A stretch of DNA of 64,000 bases from Brassica napus (lineage: Eukaryota; Streptophyta; Magnoliopsida; Brassicales; Brassicaceae): positions 1-64,000 of the forward strand of contig NW_026016672.1 of assembly GCF_020379485.1 (NCBI RefSeq), in the 5' to 3' direction. Below the pieces are notes generated by a model, which was not told the DNA's origin, did no database searches, and saw only the letters and a list, made by a program, of their open reading frames with translations. Both the position numbers and the translations under genes were made by a program. Positions 34,001 through 44,891 of the stretch are shown here, in pieces (the stretch's first letter is position 1; every line of letters begins with the position of its first letter).

Positions 34001-34602
34001 TTGGCAAGAAGAAGTTATCCCACTTTCAAATCAGGTAATTCCAGTTTCCCAGTTTGGGAATAGCACAGCTTCTTCGTCGTTCCAATCAAACCAGGATGAA
34101 TCACTTTGTAAGAAGCTTGATTTGGATACATAAAATGGTGGAGAATCACCAGGAGGTTGAATAAATCTCATAGGAGTTGGGATGAAGAAGTTATCCCACT
34201 TTCAAATCAGGTGATTCCAGTTTCCCAGTTTGGGAATAGCAAAGCTTCTTCGTCGTTCCAATCAAACCAGGATGAATCTCTTTGTGAGAAGCTTGATTTG
34301 GATACATAAAGTGGTGGAGAATCACCAGGAAGTTGAATAAATCTCATAGGAGTTGGGATGAAGAAGTTGTCCCACTTTCAAATCAGGTGATTCCAGTTTC
34401 CCAGTTTGGGAATAGGACAGCTTCTTCGTCGTTCCAATCAAACCAGGATGAATCTCTTTGTGAGAATCTTGATTTGGATACCTAAAGTGGTGGATAATCA
34501 CCAGGAAGTTGAATAAATCTCATAGGAGTTGGCAAGAAGAAGTTATCCCACTTTCAAACAGGTGATTCCAGTTTCACTGTTTGGGAATAGCACAGCTTCT
34601 TC
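31018..34602. repeat. CentBr array S4 (~20 monomers)
   Basis: The 176-bp HindIII-type monomers are the same satellite as S1-S3. Rare variants recur about 2989 bp apart (aggtaattcc at 31044 and 34033; tttcactgtttggg at about 31580 and 34573). Once M and J are removed, S2+S3+S4 form a repeat of a 17-monomer unit. The array is cut on the right by element D at 34602. Confidence 0.92.
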
Positions 34603-35196
34603 TGTTAAGATGAGGTGAGGAATAAGAAGAGAAGAGATGATGGATTAGGGAAACTGAAGAGGCGGAGGCTTAGGAATGAATGGGAGTGTTTGGCTCAGCC
34701 TAGGCCGTACAAGCCGTACAGGCCGTACCATCCGTACATGGAAGGATCAGCCAAACATCGACCATAAACTTACCCGGGTAACTCAGTTAAGGAGAAGGAG
34801 TTACTCAAGTCTATTACCATCTGATCTATCCATTGGAAAGGATAAGGGAAGAGCCTTGGACAGGCTGGCACAGCTGGAAAAGGGAAAGGAGCTTTTGGGA
34901 CAGCTAAGAGATGCCAAAAGCGTGTGAGACACTCCATTGGATAGATTTGAATTAGGCTGTTGACTACACATGCTTTCTCTTCTCTATAGTTTCGAAAACC
35001 CTACTTATCTCTTCATATAAATATGTAACCTCACTCATTAATAAAATTAAGCAAGTCATTTGAGTCTTTCTCTTAGTCTTTAGTCTCCATGATCTCTTAG
35101 TAGTCTCTTAAACTCTTTCTAGACTCTTATCTTCTCCAAATCCATTCTAATCTTTCCTAAATACTCAGATTACTCTAAACATTACTAAAAGTCATA
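34603..35196 (+). repeat. 5' LTR of D
   Basis: This 594-bp LTR has ends TGTTAAGATGAGG and CTAAAAGTCATA. Four CCGTAC sites lie at 34705-34738 and TATA-like catataaat near 35014. The left flank ends tcttc in satellite. Confidence 0.9.
34705..34738. promoter_or_regulatory. CCGTAC cluster in the D LTR
   Basis: Four CCGTAC sites are spaced 9-10 bp apart, all in the same orientation. This LTR is only distantly related to that of K outside the cluster. Confidence 0.5.
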
Positions 35197-35208
35197 TGGT
35201 ATCAGAGC
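35197..35208 (+). other. Primer binding site, tRNA-iMet (D)
   Basis: TGGTATCAGAGC directly follows the LTR. Confidence 0.9.
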
Positions 35209-35444
35209 CAGGTTCGTGAGAACCTGAGTTCGTGGTTGACTCTTTGAGGATTCAAGATTGAACCTTTAAAGAGTTTGGTTGGTGTTCTTGTGTTCTTGGG
35301 AGGTTCTGGGTATTGTCCGAGTTCAAAGACTAGTTTTTAGTGTGTTGTTGAAGCTGTGAGGTTGAAGACCAAGGCAGTGTGTGTTCTTACAAGTCTTCTA
35401 ACTCAAGATCCAGTTTGTGAAGTCTAGAGAAACCATAGTTCATC

Positions 35445-36040
35445 ATGGAGAGTGGTATGAACATGAACATGAAGGTAGCGGTTTGCTTCAAGGGAACCAA
35501 CTACTTGGTGTGGTCTCGGATGGTGAGAACCACGGTGGGAAGCAAAGGGCTTTGGAAGCACATCACGCCAGGAGAAGCTCCAAAGCTCATCACCCAAGGA
35601 GAAACTGAAGGAGAAGCCGCAAGCAAAGCGGAAGAGAAGTGGCATCAGGAGGACATGTTGGTGATGTCAGTGCTGCATGCTTCACTTGAGCCGGCGATTC
35701 TAGATGCATACAGCTACTGTGAATCTGCTAAAGAGCTGTGGGATACTTTGAAGAAGGTGTATGGGAATACATCAAACCTGAGCCGTGTGTTTGAGGTGAA
35801 GCAGGCTATAAACAACTTGGTACAAGAGGATATGGAGTTCACCAAGCATCTAGGGAGGTTCAGAACACTCTGGTCCGAGCTGGAGATGTTAAGGCCAAGC
35901 ACTACAGACGCAGAAGAGCTCAACAAAAGGAGAGAGCAAGACAAGGTCTTTGGGCTACTCCTCACCATGAATCCGGCTTACAATGGGCTCATCCAACACT
36001 TTCTTAGAGAGGACACACTACCTGATCTTGAAGAAGTGTG
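35445..36040 (+). pseudogene. D gag, first part (split by B)
   Basis: The ATG at 35445 opens MESGMNMNMKVAV and a copia gag domain of the UBN2 type (LVWSRMVRTTVGSKGLW, ELWDTLKKVYGN, HLGRFRTLWSELEMLRP). It reaches LPDLEEVCV at the insertion point of B. The native frame continues at 49050. It is most similar to F gag. In the present arrangement the frame runs a few codons into the B LTR and stops. Confidence 0.9.
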
Positions 36041-37026
36041 TGTTGAACTGAAGAGAAGATAGAGCTTGTACAATAATAGGGCAAGCTCTAGAAGATGTCC
36101 AGAAGAGTTCAGTCAAGCTTCAGAAGTGTTCTGAAGAGGTTATCTTGTGAAGTTAAGTCTAGGAAAGACTTAGACTGATCATGTGAAGAGTTTGGAGGAG
36201 TTAGAGAGAAGATGGCCTAAGGTGCAAAGATAGGGCGTCGGTACGAACCAGTACGGACAGTACGGCCTTGTACGGCCATGGGTGAACCAAGAAGAGGAAT
36301 GGATTGACTTAGGAAGAAGAATGGGTGATGTGCATACTTAGGGCGAGTGTACGGACCGGCCAGGCCGTACATCGACCGTACAACACCCGGGACTTGTCCA
36401 TTCATTCGGTTCAGCCAAAAGAAGAATGTGCAAGGATAGGGCGCGACTTGTCTGATCTCTTATGACCGTTGGAGACTTAAGGAGAGGAAAGGGAATATTC
36501 CTTATGAGCTGGGTGGTCCAAAGAGAAAGGCTGGAAAGTAAAAGTGGCTTTACCTTTACAGCCTTATCTCCACACTGTCTCATCTTGGCCATTGATTCAA
36601 AATGAGCCAATCTCTCCCCTCCATTCAAATCAGGCGTGCCTCCCTTGCCAGCTTGCACCAGAACATCCAAGACCAGCCTTCTCTCATCCTAGCCATCCAT
36701 TCTATACTTTAATTACAGCCTTAGGATATAGGTTTATGATCTGAGTGATGTAAAGGCATATATAAGCCATTTGTATGCATTTTGTAAACCCTAAGTGAGT
36801 AAGGGGGTTTCCCTTCTCCTTCTCTAATCTGAAACACTTTCTTAGTCTCTCTAGTCTCTCATCCTGAATCTCTATACACGTTCTCAGTCTTGTTACTAAT
36901 CTCTTAAACACTTAGACACACAAACACTCATCAAACTTCTTTTCTCCCAAATCGCTTCCAAGCTCTCTCTCTTTACCCATTTGGGTTTCATACACACATA
37001 CAACCAGAGTACTCTTAAACCTCATA
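36041..37026 (+). repeat. 5' LTR of B
   Basis: This 986-bp LTR begins TGTTGAACTGAAGAG and ends TAAACCTCATA at the primer site. GTAC clusters lie at 36239-36277 and 36351-36381. A TATA box (catatataag) is near 36758. Confidence 0.92.
36239..36381. promoter_or_regulatory. Two GTAC clusters in the B LTR
   Basis: Four GTAC cores at 36241-36273 and three at 36352-36381 mostly read GTACGG or CCGTAC. The 3' LTR repeats them at 41306-41446. Confidence 0.5.
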
Positions 37027-37038
37027 TGGTATCAGAGC
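37027..37038 (+). other. Primer binding site, tRNA-iMet (B)
   Basis: TGGTATCAGAGC directly follows the 5' LTR. Confidence 0.9.
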
Positions 37039-40000
37039 CAGGTTCATTAGAACTTGGTTCCAGCTTCCGCTAAGCTCAAAGCTCACTCCTATGCCATTTC
37101 CAAACCAAGAAGAAGCTTCATGGTCATTTGGCTGTTCAACCTCTTCAAGAAGAAGGTGTGCTCATCAATGGCGTCCAGAAGCTGTTCTTGGTCGTTCTCC
37201 ACTCTCTCATGGTCGTCCTGAAGAAAGAAGGCCATTGGAAGCATGTCCAAGCCATTCCCATTCACTGTCCAAGAAGAAAGGTGAAAGCTTTCAACTTGTA
37301 CCTGGTATGGCGACTCAAAAATGAAGAGAGGAGGTGTCTTAGGCATGGTGGGTTCAAGAGAAAGGTCCATGAAAGAAGGAGATGTAGGAGTTGACACCAA
37401 CAGCTCGGATCTTCCCATGTACTAAGGAGTTTCAAGGAACTAACACTAGTTCCTTGGCTGTAAGGAAATCTCTTTCTCTTGTATAAAGCTTGAGTGTATG
37501 AACAGGTTGTGATGTTGTGATGTGATTGAAAACCTGAGGATTGTTTAAAAGATTGCTAAAAATGAAGTTGCTTTAGAATCTGTCCCAGGATACTTTAAGA
37601 GTCTTGTTTGGATATTGAAATTGTTTAGTATGCTTAGCTCCGGTTCATAGTGATGCTTGTTGTGATTAATTAAATCTGCTTGCATACATGGAGTGAAACC
37701 GAATTTAAAGCTGTTGCATATAGTCTTGTGGCTGTCTTACATTGAAGTATTAGATTCATGTCTAAGTACTGAGTAAAGAAGCTCTTAAGAGTGCCTAAGT
37801 AACTTGTCTTGAATCTGTTAGGATCTTACTTGTACTTAGAGATTTAGCTTGCAAAGAATAGAACTTGATAATGCCTTGTGTCTATCTGTTGCATTGCTTG
37901 TGATATTGGGAATCAAACTTGATAATTTATTAATCAAGATTTGACATCAATACTATTGAAAATGGTTAAATGCTTAATGTCAGTTCTAAATTAACTTGTC
38001 TTGTTAAGATGATAGATTATATTATCTAATCATGCTTGCTTTTATGAGTTAGAAACTGATTAAAATTAATGCATACTGCCTTGTATTGTTGCATTTAGAT
38101 TAAAATCTAAGTTGCATAAAATTGCCTAAATACTTTGACTTGAATCTGATAAGGTCTTGCTTAGTATTTAGAGAATGGTTGCTTGCATAGATAAGAACTT
38201 GACATTGTCTTGATTCTATCTAATGTTATAAAGCTTGAGACATTGGTGATCAAACTTGATGAAGTCAAGGATTGATCCCAATGCAATTGTGACTTATCTT
38301 TGCTAGAGTTTGAGTGATGTTTCAGGTTCACCAAAGGTGTTCCTAGTTCATCATCAAATCCGAGTTGAAAGAGAAAGAATGATGCCCATTGTGTGTACAA
38401 TGGAGAAGTGTTACAAAAAGGGAGAAGCACAGATGGTTGTAAAACTCACTGGTGTTCTTCTCCTTAACATTGCAAGTACCTGAAGAAGAAGCTAACCGGG
38501 TCTAGGCAGTGGCGTGCCTATTCAAGAGGGTGCTCAAACTAAGACAGAGCACTCTTGGCTGTGTGAAGAAGAAGGCTACTCTATCAAGGCGGCTTCTATT
38601 GTGAGGTGATTGAAGAAGTAGCTGAAGCATCCACAAGCATTCCATCATGGTGGCAAATTTAGAAGGGTGATTGCAATAAGAGAAGAAGAAGAAGTGAGGA
38701 TTCAAGTGGCAACAACCACTCCTCATCACCTTAAACAAGGGAGTAAACCTAGTCTCATCTATCTTAATATGTCTTGATAGGTTTATCTCCTGATTATACT
38801 ATGTGCTTTCCCTAAGAGTTTATAGCTTCTAAGTAGAATGTCTAGGCTAATTGCACTGAGATTGTTTTGCTGCTGCATTGTCTTATTGATAGTAAGTAAT
38901 GTCTAGAGTCCCAGAATCTCATGTTCTGTTTATTGCATTGTCCTGAGTGTTGTCATAGCTTGAATCATCATGAATGTGTTGTAGAATTGAGTAGAATGTC
39001 TCTGCTACTTGCATCATGATTGATAAGTTATTTTGCATACATAAGCATATCTCATACTGTCTAAGTTCAATCCTAGTGTTATCTGGTGCTATTGCCTAGG
39101 TTTAATCCATCAATGAAAGTCTTGCATCAATTAGAAATTGTCTAAGTTGCTTGCATCATTGGTTCTGATTGAAACTGTTGTGCAGAGCTTTAATATTACT
39201 CATGGATTGAACCTGTTGCATTCATATAGCTAATGCTTTAAGATTGTGCATTCATGTAGTAATGCATTTAAAAAAAATGAGCCTAAATTGCAAATGTACT
39301 GATGTAAACTTTGCATTTAGAGAACTTAAGTATAGAACTTGCATTGTCATTGTTAGAAATTGAAATCTGCTTGTCTTGACTCAGTCCAGTTCTGATTGTT
39401 GCTATGCCATAGTTAAATCCATCAGTGATGTCTTATAAGCATTTAGAAGTATGTCTAAGCTACTTGAATCATTGGCTTTGATAAAACTAGAGCATAAGCA
39501 TGAATTGTGTCACTCTTGTCGTCTTGATTGCATAAGTATCATCTAGACTTGTGTTCCATTTGAATTGAATCTGTTCATTCATATAGTTAGTGTGTAACCT
39601 AATGCATTCATCTATTGTTGCATTTAAAAAAAAAAACAAAACTGCTTGATTGTCTTGAATGTCTAGCTTGTCTCAAGTATCCTATATTATTGTGGAATTG
39701 GTGATCAAACAGGATGGATAATCTTGGTTTGATCCCAATGGGATGATCTGATCTTGCATTGAGTTGTGGTGGTGTTAGGTACACAAGGAATGTGATACAT
39801 GTAACTCGCCAACAACCAAGAATGTAAAGACAAAGATCTTGTGCCATTGCATATCATCACTAGGACATGTTAGTCCATAATCTACAGGAAGTGTAGTGTG
39901 ATTGAGTATGCAATGAGAGATGGCCATTGCATAATACCATTGGACATATCTAGTCCTTAGTCTACAGGAAGTGTAGCATGGGTCATTATGCAATGAGAGG

Positions 40001-41089
40001 CGTGTCTTGTGAGACTCTCTATGGTGATTCAAACACCCTAATTCCTGGTTAAGGAAGAGAGAAAACTCACAAGAAGAAAGCTATCATAAAAGATGACAGT
40101 TATTAGACCATGGAGATGCATAGGATCATCACAAGCTTAGCTCCTTCTAGTCTTGGTTCTAAGCTTGAGGGGGAGTCTTAATGCATATGATCCATGGTCA
40201 GTAACAAGTCTTTGCAAAGGCTTCTACAAGGATCATCAACCGGACCAAGACAGTGGCGTGTCTAGGCAAGAGGATGTTCAGAGCAGTCTTGGCGAGTGAG
40301 GAAGAACGCTCTACATCAATGCGGCTTCAATGAGAGGTGATTGAGGAGAAGCTGATGAATCCATTCTGCCTTTCCAAGAAGTTGGTGATGCCATGAAGAT
40401 GGTGCATTGGCCGAGTTAGGAAACTCACAAAAACACAAGGGAAGTTCCCTTAGACTTTTAAAACCTTTTTATTCATCTTATTCATTGCTTGTGCTTGAAA
40501 AGATACTTAAAATGATTATGATTGAATTGTGAGATTGTGTGCATCAAGTGTGATGCAGGATATTCATTTTCTTGTTTTTGATAGGTACTGATGCACCTTT
40601 GGGATAATGTATCAGGTACCATTGCTTGAGCCTCACTAAAGGTGTTCCTGGTCATTTCCTAGCTTCTCTAAGGTGGCTGTGAAGTCTGTTGAGAGGGGGA
40701 GATTCAAACCAGTTCTATGAAGAGGGCAAGCCATATCAGCCTCACTGGTGTTTTGAAGATGATCTGGGCGTGTCCTAGCTTCTCTAAGATGGCTGAGAAG
40801 TCAGTTGAGAGGGGGAGACTTCAAACCGGTTCCATGAAGAGGTGAAGCTGAAGTGTGAAGTGTGCGCAAACCTGTGAAGAGTTGCTGCACCTATTAGGCC
40901 GTGATCCAGAGCTTCTTGTGTCCAACCACACTGGTTCTAAGGCACAAGAGCTCACTGGCCAATCCCTAGGCTTTGGAGAGCTCTACTCTTTTTCCCTTGC
41001 AAGGTTTTGTCCCAATGGGTTTTCCTTGTAAGGTTTTTAATGAGGGAGACTCTTCAGAGTTCCAAGCTTGGCTTAGGATCTCCTAAAGT
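37039..41089 (+). other. Interior of element B: no gene seen
   Basis: The longest frames (109 codons or fewer, for example 37128-37394) have no known domain. Two T-rich intron-like blocks occur. The first starts after gttccttggctgtaagg (37455) and ends at gtttcaggttcacc (about 38330), as in L. The second (38907-39780) is as in A. A tandem hairpin pair lies at 39843-40002. No zinc-knuckle remnant was found. Confidence 0.55.
39843..40002 (+). repeat. Tandem ~80-bp hairpin units in B
   Basis: This is the counterpart of 6631-6790. Units 39843-39922 and 39923-40002 begin gccattgcat and end near atgcaatgagag. Confidence 0.7.
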
Positions 41090-41105
41090 CAAGCTTGAGG
41101 GGGAG

Positions 41106-41515
41106 TGTTGAACTGAAGAGAAGATAGAGCTTGTACAATAATAGGGCAAGCTCTAGAAGATGTCCAGAAGAGTTCAGTCAAGCTTCAGAAGTGTTCTGAA
41201 CAGGTTATCTTGTGAAGTTAAGTCTAGGAAAGACTTAGACTGATCATGTGAAGAGTTTGGAGGAGTTAGAGAGAAGATGGCCTAAGGTGCAAAGATAGGG
41301 CGTCGGTACGAACCAGTACGGACAGTACGGCCTTGTACGGCCATGGGTGAACCAAGAAGAGGAATGGATTGACTTAGGAAGAAGAATGGGTGATGTGCAT
41401 ACTTAGGGCGAGTGTACGGACCGGCCAGGCCGTACATCGACCGTACAACACCCGGGACTTGTCCATTCATTCGGTTCAGCCAAAAGAAGAATGTGCAAGG
41501 ATAGGGCGCGGCTTG
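41106..41515 (+). repeat. 3' LTR of B, left part
   Basis: This 410-bp piece matches 36041-36450 and stops where C inserted. Its last five bases, gcttg, are the target duplication of C. The 5' LTR has acttg at the same place. Confidence 0.92.
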
Positions 41516-42105
41516 TGTTGAGATGAGCTGAGGAATATAAGGAGAGTTGTTCAGAGTTGAAGAGGTTGTGATGTGGAGAAGAGGGGAAGGATTGGCCTTA
41601 GGGAGAACCGTCCGTACCGGTCCGTACAGGTCCGTACCATGGCCGTACGGCCGTACAGACGGTATCGACCAAGCGGTAAAGAAATGTTACCGCGAGAAGA
41701 AGTTCACGGTCTGATCATGTTTTGCCTTGACCAAAGAAGGCATATGACCGTTTATGGATAGAGGAAGAGCGTCTCTACAGGCTGGCACAGGCTGGAAGGA
41801 TAAGGTTCACTTTTAGCATAGTGACCACGCGTGTGGAGAGGCTCATTGGTCCGGTTCAAATTAAAGGCTCCCTTAGACTTGACCTCACATGCTTAGTCTC
41901 TTCTTAAACCCTAGTATCACACTCCTATATATTGTAAACACTCTCTCATTAATGAATTCACGCGAGTTATGTTACTCTCTCTCTAGTCTCTCTCTTGTTC
42001 ATCATGGATCATACTTAATCTCCCCATTTCTCTCACAATCTCTTCTAAACTTCTCTTAATCTCTTACCAAATCTCTCAATACCTATTCTACTCTCTAAAA
42101 TCATA
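41516..42105 (+). repeat. 5' LTR of C
   Basis: This 590-bp LTR has ends TGTTGAGATGAGC and CTAAAATCATA, with a GTAC cluster at 41611-41656 and a GCGGTAA/TTACCGC inverted pair at 41674-41694. A TATA-like ctatatattg is near 41935. Confidence 0.92.
41611..41656. promoter_or_regulatory. CCGTAC cluster in the C LTR
   Basis: Five GTAC cores are present, the first three as TCCGTAC and the last two as a CCGTACGG palindrome followed by CCGTAC. Repeated in the 3' LTR at about 47959-48004. Confidence 0.5.
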
Positions 42106-42117
42106 TGGTATCAGAGC
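42106..42117 (+). other. Primer binding site, tRNA-iMet (C)
   Basis: TGGTATCAGAGC directly follows the 5' LTR. Confidence 0.9.
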
Positions 42118-42197
42118 CAGGTTGGCTTTGGTATTGAGAGATCCTTGTTCCTTTCTTTACATTTGCGAGTTTGTTCTTGTGTGTTAAAGAAGAGGAG

Positions 42198-43927
42198 ATG
42201 GAGACGACCAACTTTAGCAAACTGGTGACGGTTCCGGTTGCACTGAAGGGAGGCTCGAACTACTTGATGTGGTCCCAGTTGGTGAGGACTACCATTGGAA
42301 GGCTAGGGCTGTGGAACCACATCACAGATGATGGTCCGGAGCCAGTGGCCAAAGAAGATGAAGAAGAAGGCGACGGGAAGACTCTTGCGGTAGCTGAAGC
42401 AAAGAGATGGGTCCAAGAGGATTTGATGGTGCTGTCTGTGCTCCATGCCTCCCTGGAGCTCCCCATACTTGAAGCTTACGTGCACTTTGAGACTCCTAAG
42501 CGCCTTTGGGACATTCTCCATAAGAGGTATGGAAACAAGTCCAACATAAGCCGGGTGTTTGATCTGAAGCAAACCATCAGTGTCTTGAGGCAAGATGGAG
42601 AAGATCTCACCAAGCACATGGGGAAGTTTGGAGCTTTGTGGTCCGAACTTGAGAGTCTTAGACCCAACACAACTGATGAGGAATCGCTCATTGAGAGGAG
42701 AGAGCAAGATCAGGTGTTTGGGCTATTGATGACTCTAGATGAAAGCTACCAGGATGTGATCAAGCATATCCTGAGATCACCTACTCTCCCATCCATGGAG
42801 GAGGTATGCGCACAACTTCAGAAGGAGGAAGGCTCTCTTGGGTTGTTTGGAGGCAAGAAGGGAATGTCCACGGCTCATAAAGCAGAAGAGGCGCAAGCAA
42901 ACAAGGCAGCGTACCGTGGAGATGGAAGGAAGTATGAGAAGTATGAGGGAAGTTGTGAGCATTGCAAGCGGCAGGGGCATAAGAAGAGTCAGTGCTGGAT
43001 CCTACATCCACACCTCAGGCCTAGCAAGTTCAACAAGGATAGAGAAGCTAAGGCTCACCTTTCTGCTGAAGCAAGTGGTGCCGGCTCATCAGGGGCTAGT
43101 CCAAATGTCAAGGCGGGTGAAAGTGAAGGCAGAGCTCTAACTTCTCAGGAGGTGATCACCAAGGCTGACTTTGAGGCTTTCATCCGAGCCCTCAAGGAGT
43201 CTGGTAAAATGCTAGGCAACACTCTTGGATACTCATACTCTGCTCATACATTACCTAGTATCTCTGATAAACTGTTAGACATTTTTAAAATCTCATGTAC
43301 TGCCACTGCTCATACTAGCATAACTGATAGATTGTTAGGAGTAGTTAAGAGCCTGAAAGCTGAAAATGAAACATCTAGAACCAAGACTGCTAGGAGCTTG
43401 CATAAACCATTGATAATTGACTCTGGTGCATCTCATCACATGATTAGTGATAACAATCTGATAAAAGACATAGAACCTGCCCTTGGACATGTTATGATTG
43501 CAAATGGAGATAGAATTCCCATTAGGGGCATTGGTAAACTGAACTTGTTTAATAAGGATTCAAAAGCTTTTTACATGCCTGAGTTCACCTCTAATCTTTT
43601 ATCAGTTAAGAAATGCACTACTGATCTTCAATGCAATGTTATTTTCAGTCCTAATGATGTTAAGTTTCAGGATATTAAGAGCAGTAAGTTGATTGGGCAA
43701 GGAGCAACCAAGGGGGATCTTTACATGATTGAAGACCTTGCACCTATTTCTAGTTCTTGTTTCTCGTTTAGTTCTGTTTCTTCCTTAAGTACTGATGCTC
43801 TGTGGCATGCTAGGCTAGGACATCCACATGTTAGGGCCTTAAGCATTATGTTACCAGGTGTCATGTTTAAAAATAATGATTGTGAGGCATGTATTTTGGG
43901 CAAACATTGTAAGACTGTTTTTCAGAG
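42198..43927 (+). pseudogene. C gag and protease (split by solo LTR)
   Basis: The ATG at 42198 (METTNFSKLV) opens gag, CCHC knuckle CEHCKRQGHKKSQC, protease IIDSGASHHMI and the HHCC segment (WHARLGHPH, CEACILGKHC). It reaches KTVFQ at 43927. The frame is uninterrupted and nearly identical to K. A solo LTR then adds about a dozen foreign codons and a stop. The native frame resumes at 44892. Confidence 0.92.
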
Positions 43928-44891
43928 TGTTGAACTGAAGAGAAGAATGGAGCTTGAGTCCAAATAGGGCAAGCACTTGAAGATCGTAAGAAGAGTTCTA
44001 TGAAGCTTCAGAAGAGATGTGAAGCTAGTACAAAGATAAGATAGTGATCAAGAAGAGTAGTAATCAGAGTTGGGAGATCTTTGGAGGAGTTTGGGAGCTT
44101 AAGGGCGAGGCCGGTACGGACGGCCGTACGGATGGTACGGCCTGTACGGACATGATCGACTCAAGACTTATGGACTCGACCATTTGAAGCTATTTGAGGG
44201 CTGTGCGAATATAGGGCATTGGTGTACGGTTATGGCAAGTCCGTACAGCCAAGGAGAAGCTCTAATATGAATGTGCAAAGTCCGGGATGGTGAGAAGCAT
44301 CAAATGGAATCAAGAAGATGCTTTGGTGGCAAGAAGATTCAAACAAGAGTTGGCGCCAGTTTGTGGGAAGTATGGGATTGGTTGTAGTGGTCCACGACAG
44401 GCTGGCCACAGCTGGAAAGGAAGAGCAAGACAAGGTTGTGTATCTGGACAGTTAAATGGGCAGATACACAAGTTCTCCTCACCATACTTTCCCTCATCCA
44501 ATCAGGCACATACAAGCAGCTAGTAAAGCACCAAGAGTGATCTGAAGCGTCCAATTCAAACCAGAAGATCTCCACCCTTCTTATCTTATCTCTTAGCTAG
44601 GGTTTCCTAAGTATTACAAGTTGTAAAGCTAGTATATAAGCTTAAGGATGTCGATTTGTAATAACTAAGTGAGTAAGGGGGGAAACCCTTCTCCTTCATG
44701 TTCTATGAAAGTCTGTTCTTGATACTAAGTCTCTAATCTATTCTCTAAGTCTCTCAGTCTCTTTAATCTCGTTACCTAATCTCTTTCATACTCTAAATCT
44801 CTCCCCATACTCATAAGTCTCAAATCTGTTCACATAAACTCTCCTAAACACTTTCTCACACACACCTTGAGTAAATCCTTATAAAATCTCA
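43928..44891 (+). repeat. Solo LTR of the A/B family inside C pol
   Basis: This 964-bp LTR begins TGTTGAACTGAAGAG like A and B and ends TAAAATCTCA. It is flanked by cagag on both sides (43923-43927, 44892-44896). No interior sequence is present, so it is the product of LTR-LTR recombination after insertion. A GTAC cluster lies at 44113-44150. Here the LTR end is CA, unlike the TA ends of its relatives. Confidence 0.9.

Noticed and set aside
34676..34927. 83-codon frame in the D LTR
   Set aside because: It lies across the GTAC cluster of U3; the repeated GRT-type residues come from the DNA repeat.
36544..36744. 66-codon frame in the B LTR (also at 48562-48762)
   Set aside because: It is identical only because the two LTRs are copies; it has no domain and lies in U3.
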